A DNA stretch of 64,000 nt from Burkholderia sp. BCC0506 (GTDB lineage Bacteria > Pseudomonadota > Gammaproteobacteria > Burkholderiales > Burkholderiaceae), in the NCBI RefSeq assembly GCF_902833145.1, contig NZ_CADFEN010000001.1, positions 745,994 through 809,993 on the forward strand, given 5' to 3'. Both the position numbers and the translations under genes were made by a program. Within the stretch, counting starts at the first letter, position 1. Each line of letters opens with the position of its first letter. A model generated the notes under the pieces. The model saw only the letters and a list, made by a program, of their open reading frames with translations, did no database searches and was not told the origin of the DNA. Positions 34,810 through 41,802 of the stretch are shown here, piece by piece.

Positions 34810-36342
34810 CTATCTACGGCTCACCGAAGCGTCGTCGGCAAGGCTCCACATTCCCAGCTTTCCGAGCTTCGCCGCCAGTTGCAACCGGGCTGAACGCCAG
34901 TCGGTCAACGCTTGAATGCGCTGCCGCTTGGCGGCCGCCATCGATGACTGAGCATTGAGCAGTTCGAGGATATTCCCCACCCCGCCCTGATACCGATGTT
35001 GCGCCGCCGTGTAGGAGCGGCGAGCGACATCGAGCAGTGTCGCACTGTTGCCAATGTTATGAGTCGCCGTTTGCAACGCCTGGTAACTCGTCCATACATC
35101 CAGACCAACCTGCTGCTGCACTTCGTCGAGCGTATCTCGCTGGAATTCGACCTGCGCTTCATCCTGCCGGATCTGGTACGTCCGCCCGAACCCGTCGAAG
35201 ATCGGTATCGTCAACTGAAACCCCAAATACCATTCGTGCCCAGTGGTTGGAAACTGAGGTACGCCTATTTGGAGCGTCGTCGGTTCGTTATTTTCGCTAT
35301 ATTTGGCCACAAGGCTCAAACTCGGCAGCCCAGCGGCGCGTGTTTGAGAAACCTTGGCGACTGCAGCCGCTACTTGCTCCTGGGCAGCCACTACACTGGG
35401 ATGCGATCGCTTCGCTTCCTGGATGAGATCCGCAACGGCTTCATTGAATTCCCCATCGGGTGCCACACCGTCACCGACGTCCGGCAGCGTGATCTGTATG
35501 TCAGGATCAAGGTTCAAATCCGACGCGAGTGAACCCAGTGCGGTCTGCCATGCGCCCAGTGCCTTGGTGCGCTCGACGACGGTTTCGGCCCATGATGTCT
35601 GAGCCTGTAACTCGTCACTGATCGGCGAGATGCCTTTGTCCACGCGAACCGTTGCCGCCTTGAAGCTACCGTTGGCCGTTTGCTCGATCTCATCAGCCGC
35701 GGCGAACGCACCTTGCGCGGCCTGTGCCGCATAGTAGTCTTTTGCCACGTTTGCGAAAGCGGTTTCGAGCGCCGCCTGCTGGTTCGCCTGCGCCACCGCC
35801 AACAAGGCCGTGGCATTCCTCAGCGCCGCGGAGCGACCACCGAAATCATAGAGCACCCAACTCAACGAAACATTGTCCGTTCTGAGTGCGCTATTCCGGT
35901 AAACAGAACTGTACTGCGGCAGGCCGGTGATGTTTGTCACGGTTTCATCGCGTACACCTTGCCACGTCGCGGATACCGTAGGCAAATAAGCGGCGCGACC
36001 GATACCGACACCCGCAGTCTGTATCTTGACCTGGGCCCACGCTTCGCGCGTTTTCGGATTGTTGCAGAGACTGCGTTCGACGGCATTCTGCAAAGGTAGA
36101 GGACGAGGGAGCGGGCCGAATATACAGACATTCGCGGCCCCGTTGTCGAGCATCGCACCAGAGGCTGTCGCCGACACGGCCCCGCTGGTACGCAGTGGAT
36201 CGAACGCCCAAACGGGATCCGATACGCCGGCGATGGAAAACAGCGCGAGCAAGCCCGTGAAGAGCGTCCGCGTTAGCCTCTTCGCCTGCACCTTCATTCG
36301 GCGCGTAGGTTCGCTAGCATCTCGATTGCGTTCAACGTTCAC
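34810..36342 (-). CDS. TolC-family outer membrane efflux protein
   Basis: A 510-residue outer membrane factor. A signal peptide lies at about residues 17-46 (RTLFTGLLALFSIAGVSDPVWA). Two OEP repeats follow, with long helices (LRNATALLAVAQANQQAALETAFANVAKDYYAAQAA; NIGNSATLLDVARRSYTAAQHRYQGGVGNILELLNAQ) and beta segments such as LSWVLYDFGGRSAAL and GFQLTIPIFDGFG. It forms a channel across the outer membrane for type I secretion or efflux. The GTG start at 36342 has AGGAGA upstream and overlaps the hlyD stop by 11 bp. It lies with hlyD in a segment bracketed by trpS duplicates. Its lower GC and mixed codon use suggest transfer. Confidence 0.88.
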   Translation of the reverse strand: MNVERNRDASEPTRRMKVQAKRLTRTLFTGLLALFSIAGVSDPVWAFDPLRTSGAVSATASGAMLDNGAANVCIFGPLPRPLPLQNAVERSLCNNPKTREAWAQVKIQTAGVGIGRAAYLPTVSATWQGVRDETVTNITGLPQYSSVYRNSALRTDNVSLSWVLYDFGGRSAALRNATALLAVAQANQQAALETAFANVAKDYYAAQAAQGAFAAADEIEQTANGSFKAATVRVDKGISPISDELQAQTSWAETVVERTKALGAWQTALGSLASDLNLDPDIQITLPDVGDGVAPDGEFNEAVADLIQEAKRSHPSVVAAQEQVAAAVAKVSQTRAAGLPSLSLVAKYSENNEPTTLQIGVPQFPTTGHEWYLGFQLTIPIFDGFGRTYQIRQDEAQVEFQRDTLDEVQQQVGLDVWTSYQALQTATHNIGNSATLLDVARRSYTAAQHRYQGGVGNILELLNAQSSMAAAKRQRIQALTDWRSARLQLAAKLGKLGMWSLADDASVSRR

Positions 36343-37627
36343 GCAGACTCTCCTGACTCGTCTGCATCACCGGATCAAGGAAATAGTGCGCGACGCTGCG
36401 CTTTCCGGTCTTGATCTCGGTCGTCACCTCCATGCCGGGTGTCAGATTGATCCATTGATCGTTGGCGAGAATCCGGTTCGTCGGCAGTCGAACATGTGCG
36501 ACAAACGTCAGGCCGAGCTTTTTGTCCGGTACCGCGTCGTTGGAAACCGAGACAACCTTGCCGGTCAGGTAGCCATAGCGCGTATAGGGAAACGCTTCTA
36601 TCTTCACAGTCGCCGTCTGACCGACCTTCACAAACCCGATGTCCTTGTTTTCGATATTCGCCTCAACCTCGACAGAATCGTCGGGCACGATTTCCATCAC
36701 GGACTGAGCTGCAGTGGCGACGCCTCCGAGCGTATGAATGGCCAGTTGCTGGACCGTACCGTCGACAGGAGAGGTCAAGCTCATCAGCTTTTGTCGTGTA
36801 TCCGCCTTCGTCTCGTCATTCCGACTTTGCACGAGCTGCTGAGTCGCCTTGTCGAACGTATCGAGCTGAGCGCTTCGAAATTGCGATGTCGTCGAAGCAA
36901 TGTCCGCCCGCTGCTCCGCAATCCCTTCGATCAGCTCGTGTGCATGACTTTTCTGAGCAGCAAGCTCATGCTCTTTTTCGAGTGCGGCCTGCTCCTTGTC
37001 CAGGTAATCGGTCCGCGCCACGTACTTGTCTTCTGCCAGGGACTGGTACTGGTCGGCCTGCTGGCGGGCGAGCGGCGCCGTCGCGGCCAGTCGGGCGATT
37101 TCCTGATGGGTTTCGTCGAGCTCGGCTTCCTTCTTGAGCAATTCGGCCTGCGCACTGCTCAACTTGTCGCGATACTCACGATAGAGTCCGTCCGCATAAT
37201 GTTGCGCGTCCTGCAGCTCGCTTTCCAATGCACCATCGACGCGTACGACCTTGGGCGGCTGCCCCGAACTCAGGGCGTCCAGCAATGAGCGCGCGCGTCC
37301 TGCGGCGAGCGCCGCTTCAATTCGGGATGAGCGTGCCTTGTCGGAATCCGCCGCGGCCTGGGTCGAATCAAGTTGCATCAGCAACTGTCCCGCGTGCACT
37401 CGCTGCCCGTCATGAACAAAAATCTGCCGTACGACGCCGGTTATGGCGGGCTGGATGACCTTCACCCGCACGCCAGGCAGCAGTTTCCCTTTCGCGACGG
37501 CTACGATGTCGAGCTGGCCGAACAACGCAATCAGCGTGACGAAACCCGCCAGCGCGACGATAATCCGCATCGCCCACTGCGGCGCCGGATGCACCGGTGT
37601 TTCCACCAACTCGAGGTTCGCGGGCAA
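36332..37627 (-). CDS. hlyD: HlyD-type membrane fusion protein of a type I secretion system
   Basis: About 431 residues. It matches the E. coli HlyD branch: FLPANLELVETPVHPAP, one membrane helix (MRIIVALAGFVTLIALFGQLDIVA), a long coiled coil (about 95-290), the lipoyl-like SPVDGTVQQLAIHTLGGVATAAQSVMEIVPDD, FPYTRYGYLTGKV and the end SLRER. It joins an inner-membrane ABC transporter to TolC. No ABC gene is present. The start is a problem: only a TTG (37627) exists in frame, and recognisable N-terminal residues continue upstream to the edge of AT-rich DNA at about 37690. The gene may be truncated or frameshifted at its 5' end. Confidence 0.82.
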   Translation of the reverse strand: MPANLELVETPVHPAPQWAMRIIVALAGFVTLIALFGQLDIVAVAKGKLLPGVRVKVIQPAITGVVRQIFVHDGQRVHAGQLLMQLDSTQAAADSDKARSSRIEAALAAGRARSLLDALSSGQPPKVVRVDGALESELQDAQHYADGLYREYRDKLSSAQAELLKKEAELDETHQEIARLAATAPLARQQADQYQSLAEDKYVARTDYLDKEQAALEKEHELAAQKSHAHELIEGIAEQRADIASTTSQFRSAQLDTFDKATQQLVQSRNDETKADTRQKLMSLTSPVDGTVQQLAIHTLGGVATAAQSVMEIVPDDSVEVEANIENKDIGFVKVGQTATVKIEAFPYTRYGYLTGKVVSVSNDAVPDKKLGLTFVAHVRLPTNRILANDQWINLTPGMEVTTEIKTGKRSVAHYFLDPVMQTSQESLRER

Positions 37628-37670
37628 AAAGGCCCGCTCGTGTGAAAGACGCGACCGCCCGTTTTTTACC

Positions 37671-37991
37671 TCATCTGAAGCACACCTCAGTCACATATCC
37701 TTTCAACCCCACGACCAAGAGTGCAATTAGGATAAAAAAAGAAATCATGAATACCAGCTTCATCCTTGGAGGGATTTTACTGGACGCAAGTGAAGTAACA
37801 AATGCAAAAATTGTCGCAATCGGCCCTATTGTCACAAGCAAAGCAAACGCCATTGCAGGAATGCCTCGCATATTTCTAATATAATCATTGCACAGCCCAC
37901 CCATTCCACCAACAATAAAGGCTACAGGCAAAATAAAATAAATTAATAATTTTAAATTACCCCTATCCACACCCCCTCCCGCCATCGCCAT
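37671..37991 (-). CDS. Small three-helix membrane protein in the AT-rich insert
   Basis: A 106-residue protein with about three hydrophobic segments (LLIYFILPVAFIVGGMGGLC; AFALLVTIGPIATIFAFVTSLA; LVFMISFFILIALLVVGL) separated by short basic or polar loops. The start MAMAGGGVDRG follows GGGGTGAAAGA. Its stop overlaps an ATG as ATGA right at the missing 5' end of hlyD, hinting that it once led into hlyD in an operon. Small membrane proteins beside HlyD/TolC exporters are often immunity proteins for exported peptides, but no toxin gene is identified, so this is only an idea. Codon use is AT-rich. Confidence 0.65.
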   Translation of the reverse strand: MAMAGGGVDRGNLKLLIYFILPVAFIVGGMGGLCNDYIRNMRGIPAMAFALLVTIGPIATIFAFVTSLASSKIPPRMKLVFMISFFILIALLVVGLKGYVTEVCFR

Positions 37992-38298
37992 TCTTTCACC
38001 CCAAAATCAATCGAAACACTTCCCCGCCCGCGCATCACAATTAAATCCAATAACAGCGTGACACACAAACCAATAACATCTCTCTATTTTTCACTCAAAA
38101 GTATAGGTCAACACGAACTTCATTCCGATATCAATAAATAATCACCGATACACTTCCGGATCCCCGTCACACAGATAATCAGCCTCTCAACAGGAAGCCA
38201 AAGAACAAGCTGCGCGCATTATTTCCCAACAGCCCATGAAAAGGAGCTTGGAAAGCGAAATACATCGACACCCGGCGCAGTAGGTTCTGTTTCTACTC
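37992..38298. other. AT-rich stretch without a supported gene
   Basis: Short minus-strand frames only, such as a 28-codon frame starting MYFAFQAPFHG near 38245 and a 35-codon frame starting MVGSSRRRLRVETEP near 38325 that ends at about 38225. None has a strong ribosome-binding site. No repeat or structure stands out. Confidence 0.4.
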
Positions 38299-38454
38299 TC
38301 AAACGTCGTCGGCTACTGCCAACCATGTCGACCAAGCAGAATTCAAGCCATTTAGGTTTGGATATTTAAAATTGATACGCCCATCACCCAGAAAATATAA
38401 TTTCTTATGTTCATCCGGATTAAAGGAAAGAAAATAGAAATTCGCTTGATGCAT
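38299..38454 (-). CDS. Short orphan ORF, 51 residues
   Basis: The minus-strand frame from ATG 38454 encodes MHQANFYFLSFNPDEHKKLY and on to INFKYPNLNGLNSAWSTWLAVADDV. Its composition is that of a real folded protein (aromatic-rich, mixed charge), unlike chance frames here. It is too short to recognise. A second frame (38472-38576) lies just upstream, so both may be pieces of one broken gene. There is a weak GGGG stretch before the ATG. Confidence 0.4.
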   Translation of the reverse strand: MHQANFYFLSFNPDEHKKLYFLGDGRINFKYPNLNGLNSAWSTWLAVADDV

Positions 38455-38471
38455 GAACGACCCCGGTTTAA

Positions 38472-38576
38472 TTATTTTCCTACAATTTTTCCAATATCGA
38501 CATCAAATGACACTGCATACATCCGATGATACTCCATACCCATCCATTTGCAAACGGCAACATTACAATTCACCAT
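38472..38576 (-). CDS. Short orphan ORF, 34 residues, with a truncated paralogue at 39118
   Basis: The frame MVNCNVAVCKWMGMEYHRMY then AVSFDVDIGKIVGK ends 17 bp before the 51-codon frame. Its first residues (NCN-x-x-x-CK) recur in the repeat at 39118-39198, where MNCNSIICK is cut off by the trpS leader sequence. A repeated start in two places suggests a real gene that was partly duplicated. No family is recognised. Confidence 0.35.
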   Translation of the reverse strand: MVNCNVAVCKWMGMEYHRMYAVSFDVDIGKIVGK

Positions 38577-38626
38577 TACCCTTACGGGAGCCAGTCATAT
38601 TTCATAATATTTCTTTCTTTTTGAAA
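38546..38626. repeat. 81-bp degenerate direct repeat, copy 1
   Basis: It aligns without gaps to 39118-39198, with about 62 of 81 positions identical by eye, including an identical AATATTTCTT block. On the minus strand each copy has a 7-codon frame (MKYDWLP here) after an A/G-rich stretch, then the start of the NCN...CK frame. It lies inside the AT-rich insert. Confidence 0.7.
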
Positions 38627-38932
38627 TAAGTTATCGATTCTGCCTCTACTTTCGCGCACACGAAAATCCACCGCATCTCCCGACAAGTGCCGAGTTTTCA
38701 TAATTACAAATCGCGTTTCTTAAACAGATCTTCCGGTACGGCACGTCAAGATCACCAGCATTCGATAAAACCCGGGTGCCAATGTAAGACAAAGCCGCAA
38801 GAATTACCGTTGCACTGCTGCAATCCGCCCACGCCGATAAGTGCAGCGCTGCGGTCGGATGAGAATATCCGGGGCCTCAGCGATACAGTCATTCGGCATT
38901 TCGCCTCCGACGCGGTCCGCTGCGCACTACGC
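38606..38932. other. AT-rich to mixed stretch without a supported gene
   Basis: Between repeat copy 1 and the second trpS leader, no frame on either strand has a believable start. From about 38750 onward GC content rises toward the chromosomal level. A plus-strand frame runs through it into the leader peptide but has no ribosome-binding site. Confidence 0.4.
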
Positions 38933-38938
38933 TATACT
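38933..38938 (+). promoter_or_regulatory. Minus-10 element of the second trpS leader copy
   Basis: TATACT, 6 bp before the leader ATG, as in the intact copy at 33276. The preceding bases CGCACTACGC are also kept, so this promoter may still fire into the broken trpS copy. Confidence 0.45.
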
Positions 38939-38944
38939 GCCGCG

Positions 38945-38995
38945 ATGGAAACGAAACCCGCCTCGCCGATCGTGCATTGCTGGTGGCGCGCCTGA
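38945..38995 (+). CDS. Second copy of the Trp-Trp leader peptide
   Basis: Encodes METKPASPIVHCWWRA: 13 of 16 residues as in the trpS leader, with both Trp codons and the stop kept. Distances to the downstream hairpin segments are the same as in the first copy. It no longer precedes an intact trpS. The differences show that it is a diverged copy, not a recent tandem duplication. Confidence 0.75.
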   Translation: METKPASPIVHCWWRA

Positions 38996-39033
38996 CCCAG
39001 GCGGCCCGTTTTTTTTTGCATGTCCCAAACGTG

Positions 39034-39085
39034 ATGCCGCCAGCGATGGCGGCATTTGCGTTTCTGCGCTGACGTCATCGCTGGC
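39034..39085 (+). promoter_or_regulatory. Second copy of the Trp attenuator
   Basis: The 8-bp hairpin (39034-39055) and the competing pair 39039-39048 with 39076-39085 are both present. Compared with the first copy there is a compensating base-pair change in the competing stem, while the hairpin is unaffected because the base is in its loop. A run of nine T lies at 39010-39018, just after the leader stop. Confidence 0.65.
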
Positions 39086-39117
39086 GGCTTCGATAACCCG
39101 GAGCCCCACGCTTCGCA

Positions 39118-39198
39118 ATTTGCAAATGATGGAATTACAATTCATCGTTTACCTTACCAAAGTCGGTCTTCTTTCATAATATTTCTTCCTTTATGAAA
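39118..39198. repeat. 81-bp degenerate direct repeat, copy 2
   Basis: Gapless match to 38546-38626. On the minus strand it has GGAAG, then a 7-codon frame (MKEDRLW) at 39177-39154, then MNCNSIICK, which runs into the trpS leader tail at 39117. It occupies part of the place where the first two thirds of the second trpS copy should be. Confidence 0.7.
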
Positions 39199-39250
39199 GA
39201 ACGTTTCTGTGTAAGGAACGACTGTCACAGTCCGAACAATCCGTGCGCCA

Positions 39251-39552
39251 GCCAGGTCGAGGGCAACGTCGTGTTCGCGTTCCTCGATACGTTCGAGCCC
39301 GACGCGGCGAAGGTCGACGAACTGAAGGCCCACTATCGCCGCAGCGGCCTCGGCGATAGCGTCGTCAAGCGCGTGCTGAACGAGCGGCTGCAGGAATTGA
39401 TCGAGCCGATCCGCGCGCGCTGTCGAGAGTTCGAGGCCGACAAGGCCGAGGTGATGGCGATCCTGAAACGCGACACGCTGCGCGCACGAGAAGTGGCGGA
39501 GGCGACGCTCGCGGAGGTTAAGGGGGCGATGGGGCTGACGTATTTCGATTGA
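39251..39552 (+). pseudogene. trpS: C-terminal fragment of a second trpS
   Basis: Encodes the last 99 residues of a tryptophanyl-tRNA synthetase ([20 protein letters not shown] to GLTYFD), differing from the intact trpS at 34171-34472 in about nine residues. The catalytic part (HIGH and KMSKS motifs) is missing: between the leader copy and this fragment only about 140 bp of AT-rich DNA remains. An ATG at 39193 opens a 119-codon frame through it, but such a product could not charge tRNA. Similarity to the intact gene starts at GCCAGGTCGA (39251). Confidence 0.85.
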
Positions 39553-39892
39553 GCGATCCAATGGCGACGTGCATTGCGCTCACTACGCAATGCACGCTCG
39601 ACATGGAACGCAACCGGCAACAATTCGAAAACCTTCCGTCCCTGGCATCACATCGAAGAAAAAGGCCGGCTGCGCGAGCGTTCCGTCGGTGCTTCCGCCA
39701 CCACGCGGCCAGAGACGGCCGTCGTGTGGCTTTCGCGTGAGTCGCTCGTCAACGTGCCACCGCAGCAGCTGGCCTACCCTCGACATTGCTCCGCAAAGAC
39801 GACTTCGCTAACGTAGCCCGCCAATAACAACGACGGCGAACGGGGACGTACAACGTGTGCGGCCTGCCTCGCCTGCATCCCGAGGGCTCCGC
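39553..39892. other. Intergenic region after the trpS fragment
   Basis: 340 bp. Three overlapping plus-strand frames of 60-80 codons cross 39549-39816 but none has a ribosome-binding site, and their proteins are Arg/Ser/Ala-rich without family resemblance. No other structure is seen. Confidence 0.4.
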
Positions 39893-40252
39893 GTGAATAC
39901 CTATTGCGACCGACACAACTGGGAAGCGCTGGAAGCGTTCGTTCGCAAGGAAGCCGCTGTCTCGGACAAGCGCCGTATTACAGAGCAAACCTCCATCTCG
40001 GACGACCTGGGGCAGACCGGCGACGACGCCGACATCTTCATGGAACGCTTTTTCGACCGCTTCGACGTCGATCGCGGGGACTACGATTTTGGGCGTTACT
40101 TCCTGATGGAGGGCGAGGGGCTGCTCTATCACGTGTTGCGAAAATACCTGCTCGGAAAGCCCCATACGTTCCAGCGACATGCATTGACCGTCGGCATGCT
40201 GAGTAAAGCGATATCGCTGGGGACGTGGGACTCCAAAGCGGTCGAAAACTGA
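39893..40252 (+). CDS. DUF1493-family (acyl-carrier-like) protein
   Basis: A 119-residue protein with the DUF1493 layout: EAFVRKEAAVSDKRRITEQTSISDDLGQTGDDADIFMERFFDRFDVD order, then DYDFGRYFLMEGEG. The DDLGxxGDDADxF block resembles acyl carrier proteins, but the carrier serine is not in the usual DSL setting. Such proteins are small, cytoplasmic and of unknown function, often near accessory or interbacterial competition genes. A GTG at 39893 with GAGGG upstream is chosen; a GTG at 39857 is the other option. It lies between the trpS fragment and the VOC gene. Confidence 0.7.
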   Translation: MNTYCDRHNWEALEAFVRKEAAVSDKRRITEQTSISDDLGQTGDDADIFMERFFDRFDVDRGDYDFGRYFLMEGEGLLYHVLRKYLLGKPHTFQRHALTVGMLSKAISLGTWDSKAVEN

Positions 40253-40274
40253 CGACCGCGGAACATCTCCACCG

Positions 40275-40685
40275 TCATGGCCGCTCGCGCTCTGGCGCCG
40301 CATTACACACGGCCTCGATCCGGTTGCCGGCCGGATCGATCAGAAAAGCCGCGTAGTAGTTGCTGTGATAATGCGGCCGCAATCCAGGGGCACCGTCGGA
40401 CCGGCCGCCCGTCGCGAGGCCGGCCTCGAAAAACGCATGCACCTGCTCGCGGGAAGCGGCCTTGAAACACCAGTGCCGCTTGCTCGTCCCGACTTCGGCG
40501 GGATCCAGATACACCGCCAGAAAAGTCGATGCCGGGTCGTCCGCGTTGCACCGTTCGCCATAGCCGAGCGCATTGGGCCGGTCATAAACCTTGGTCGCGC
40601 CCAGCGCAGCCATGACGGCATCGTAGAAGGGGCGTGCCAGATCGATATCCGGCACAGCGATCGACACGTGATCGAGAAGTTGCAT
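40275..40685 (-). CDS. VOC-family (glyoxalase/dioxygenase-like) protein
   Basis: A 136-residue protein of the vicinal oxygen chelate fold: MQLLDHVSIAVPDIDLARPFYDAVMAALG, then FLAVYLDPAEVG, HWCFKAASREQVHAFFEAG, and YYAAFLIDPAGNRIEAVCN. Metal-ligand candidates are H6, the His in HWCF and the Glu in RIEAV. Members range from glyoxalase to fosfomycin resistance; no specific reaction can be named. The ATG at 40685 follows a long gap. Its last 20 codons are duplicated beyond the insert at 34497-34557. Confidence 0.85.
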   Translation of the reverse strand: MQLLDHVSIAVPDIDLARPFYDAVMAALGATKVYDRPNALGYGERCNADDPASTFLAVYLDPAEVGTSKRHWCFKAASREQVHAFFEAGLATGGRSDGAPGLRPHYHSNYYAAFLIDPAGNRIEAVCNAAPERERP

Positions 40686-40777
40686 GGTGTTGGCTCCATT
40701 GAACGAACCGAGTCTACACACTCGTCACCGATCCGACCGATCAACCTCACCGACGACTACACTACCGACCACGCCCT

Positions 40778-41698
40778 CTACGTGATCTGATACGTCGACG
40801 CCGGCACGAACTCCTCGGGTATCGGCCGATCCCCGAGTTCCAGCACCGACCGCTCGATCGTGCGCGTGATCGCATCGAGCGCGAGCGCATTCGGCGCGAG
40901 ACCGAACGGCTCGGCCACTTCGTTCGCGATCGCTTCCAGCGCGATCAGCGTGTACGAAATGAACACGCAGATCAGCGGCGTGAAGAATTCAGTCGAATCG
41001 ACGAGCCCGAACGGCAGCAGCACGCAATACGCATACACGGTGCGATGCAGCAGCACGCTGTACGAAAACGGAATCGGCGTCGACAGGATGCGCTCGCAAC
41101 CGCCCACCGACTTGCCGAGTTCGTCGAGCTGCGCTTCGAACATCCAGCAGGTCGCGTCGCCGCCGGGGACGCGGCCCAGCGCACGGACGATACCGCCGCG
41201 CAATTCGTCGAGGATCGCGACCGGCTTGTAGCATTTGCCGCCGAGCGCGGCCGTGCGCTCCGCGCCGAGAATGCGCAGCAGGTCTTCGGTCGGATCGGTA
41301 TGGCGCAGCTGGTGCTTCAGCGCATACGCGAGCGCGATCAGCAGATCGGCGAGCCGGTTGCGCTCGGCATCGCTCACGCTGTCGGGCAGGTAGCGATGCA
41401 GTTGCGACGTCACGGTGCGCGCGGCGATCAGCAGGTTGCCCCACAGGTGCCGCGCTTCCTTGAAGCGCTCGAAGCTCGCGTTGTTGCGAAACCCGAGGAA
41501 GATCGCGAGCGCGAGCCCGAACAGCGTGAACGGCGCCGTGTTGAGCGGAATCTTCTCGCCGAAGATGCGCCCGTTCGTGAAGACCGCCAGCGTGCTGACG
41601 ATCGCCATGAACACGAGCTGGGGAATGATCGATTGCAGCACGGAGCCGTTCCATACGAACAGCATCCTGAGCCAGTTCTGTCGTGGTCTGACGATCAT
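40778..41698 (-). CDS. Bestrophin-family membrane channel protein (YneE-like)
   Basis: A 306-residue inner-membrane protein. It begins MIVRPRQNWLRMLFVWNGSVL, has membrane segments near 22-45, 60-80, 205-230 and 235-255, and carries the family region FTLFGLALAIFLGFRNNASFERFKEARHLWG. The C-terminal part has TPLICVFISYTLIALEAIANEVAEPFG. Bacterial bestrophins form pentameric ion channels. The gene is on the same strand as cydAB and downstream of them, separated by a large hairpin at 41743-41794, so it is probably independent. Confidence 0.87.
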   Translation of the reverse strand: MIVRPRQNWLRMLFVWNGSVLQSIIPQLVFMAIVSTLAVFTNGRIFGEKIPLNTAPFTLFGLALAIFLGFRNNASFERFKEARHLWGNLLIAARTVTSQLHRYLPDSVSDAERNRLADLLIALAYALKHQLRHTDPTEDLLRILGAERTAALGGKCYKPVAILDELRGGIVRALGRVPGGDATCWMFEAQLDELGKSVGGCERILSTPIPFSYSVLLHRTVYAYCVLLPFGLVDSTEFFTPLICVFISYTLIALEAIANEVAEPFGLAPNALALDAITRTIERSVLELGDRPIPEEFVPASTYQIT

Positions 41699-41742
41699 GA
41701 TGTTTTCTCGACTGCCAAAGGAATACGCAACCCGTTGCGCCC

Positions 41743-41794
41743 GCACCCGATACGCAACGGCCCGCGCATGGCGGGCCGCTTTCGCATCGGGTGC
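41743..41794. terminator. Large nested inverted repeat after cydB
   Basis: A 9-bp outer arm pair (GCACCCGAT at 41743-41751, ATCGGGTGC at 41786-41794) encloses an inner CGGCCCGC/GCGGGCCG hairpin. It starts just past the cydB stop (41803, minus strand). No T-run follows. It most likely ends or stabilises the cydAB transcript. Confidence 0.45.
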
Positions 41795-41802
41795 CGTACC
41801 GC

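Larger units (their letters stand above)
37650..38930. other. AT-rich accessory segment
   Basis: From the 5' end of hlyD to the second trpS leader the composition changes sharply to AT-rich, with many A/T runs, in contrast to the very GC-rich chromosome. It holds one clear small membrane gene and several short minus-strand frames, but no long gene. The boundaries coincide with truncated or duplicated genes (hlyD on the left, the trpS copy on the right), as expected for horizontally acquired DNA. Confidence 0.7.

Noticed and set aside
38687-38995. A plus-strand frame reading into the second Trp leader peptide
   Set aside because: It starts at a GTG without a ribosome-binding site, and the leader ATG with its own promoter element explains the conserved end.
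39549-39816. Three overlapping 60-80 codon frames after the trpS fragment
   Set aside because: They overlap one another, have no ribosome-binding site and resemble no protein family.
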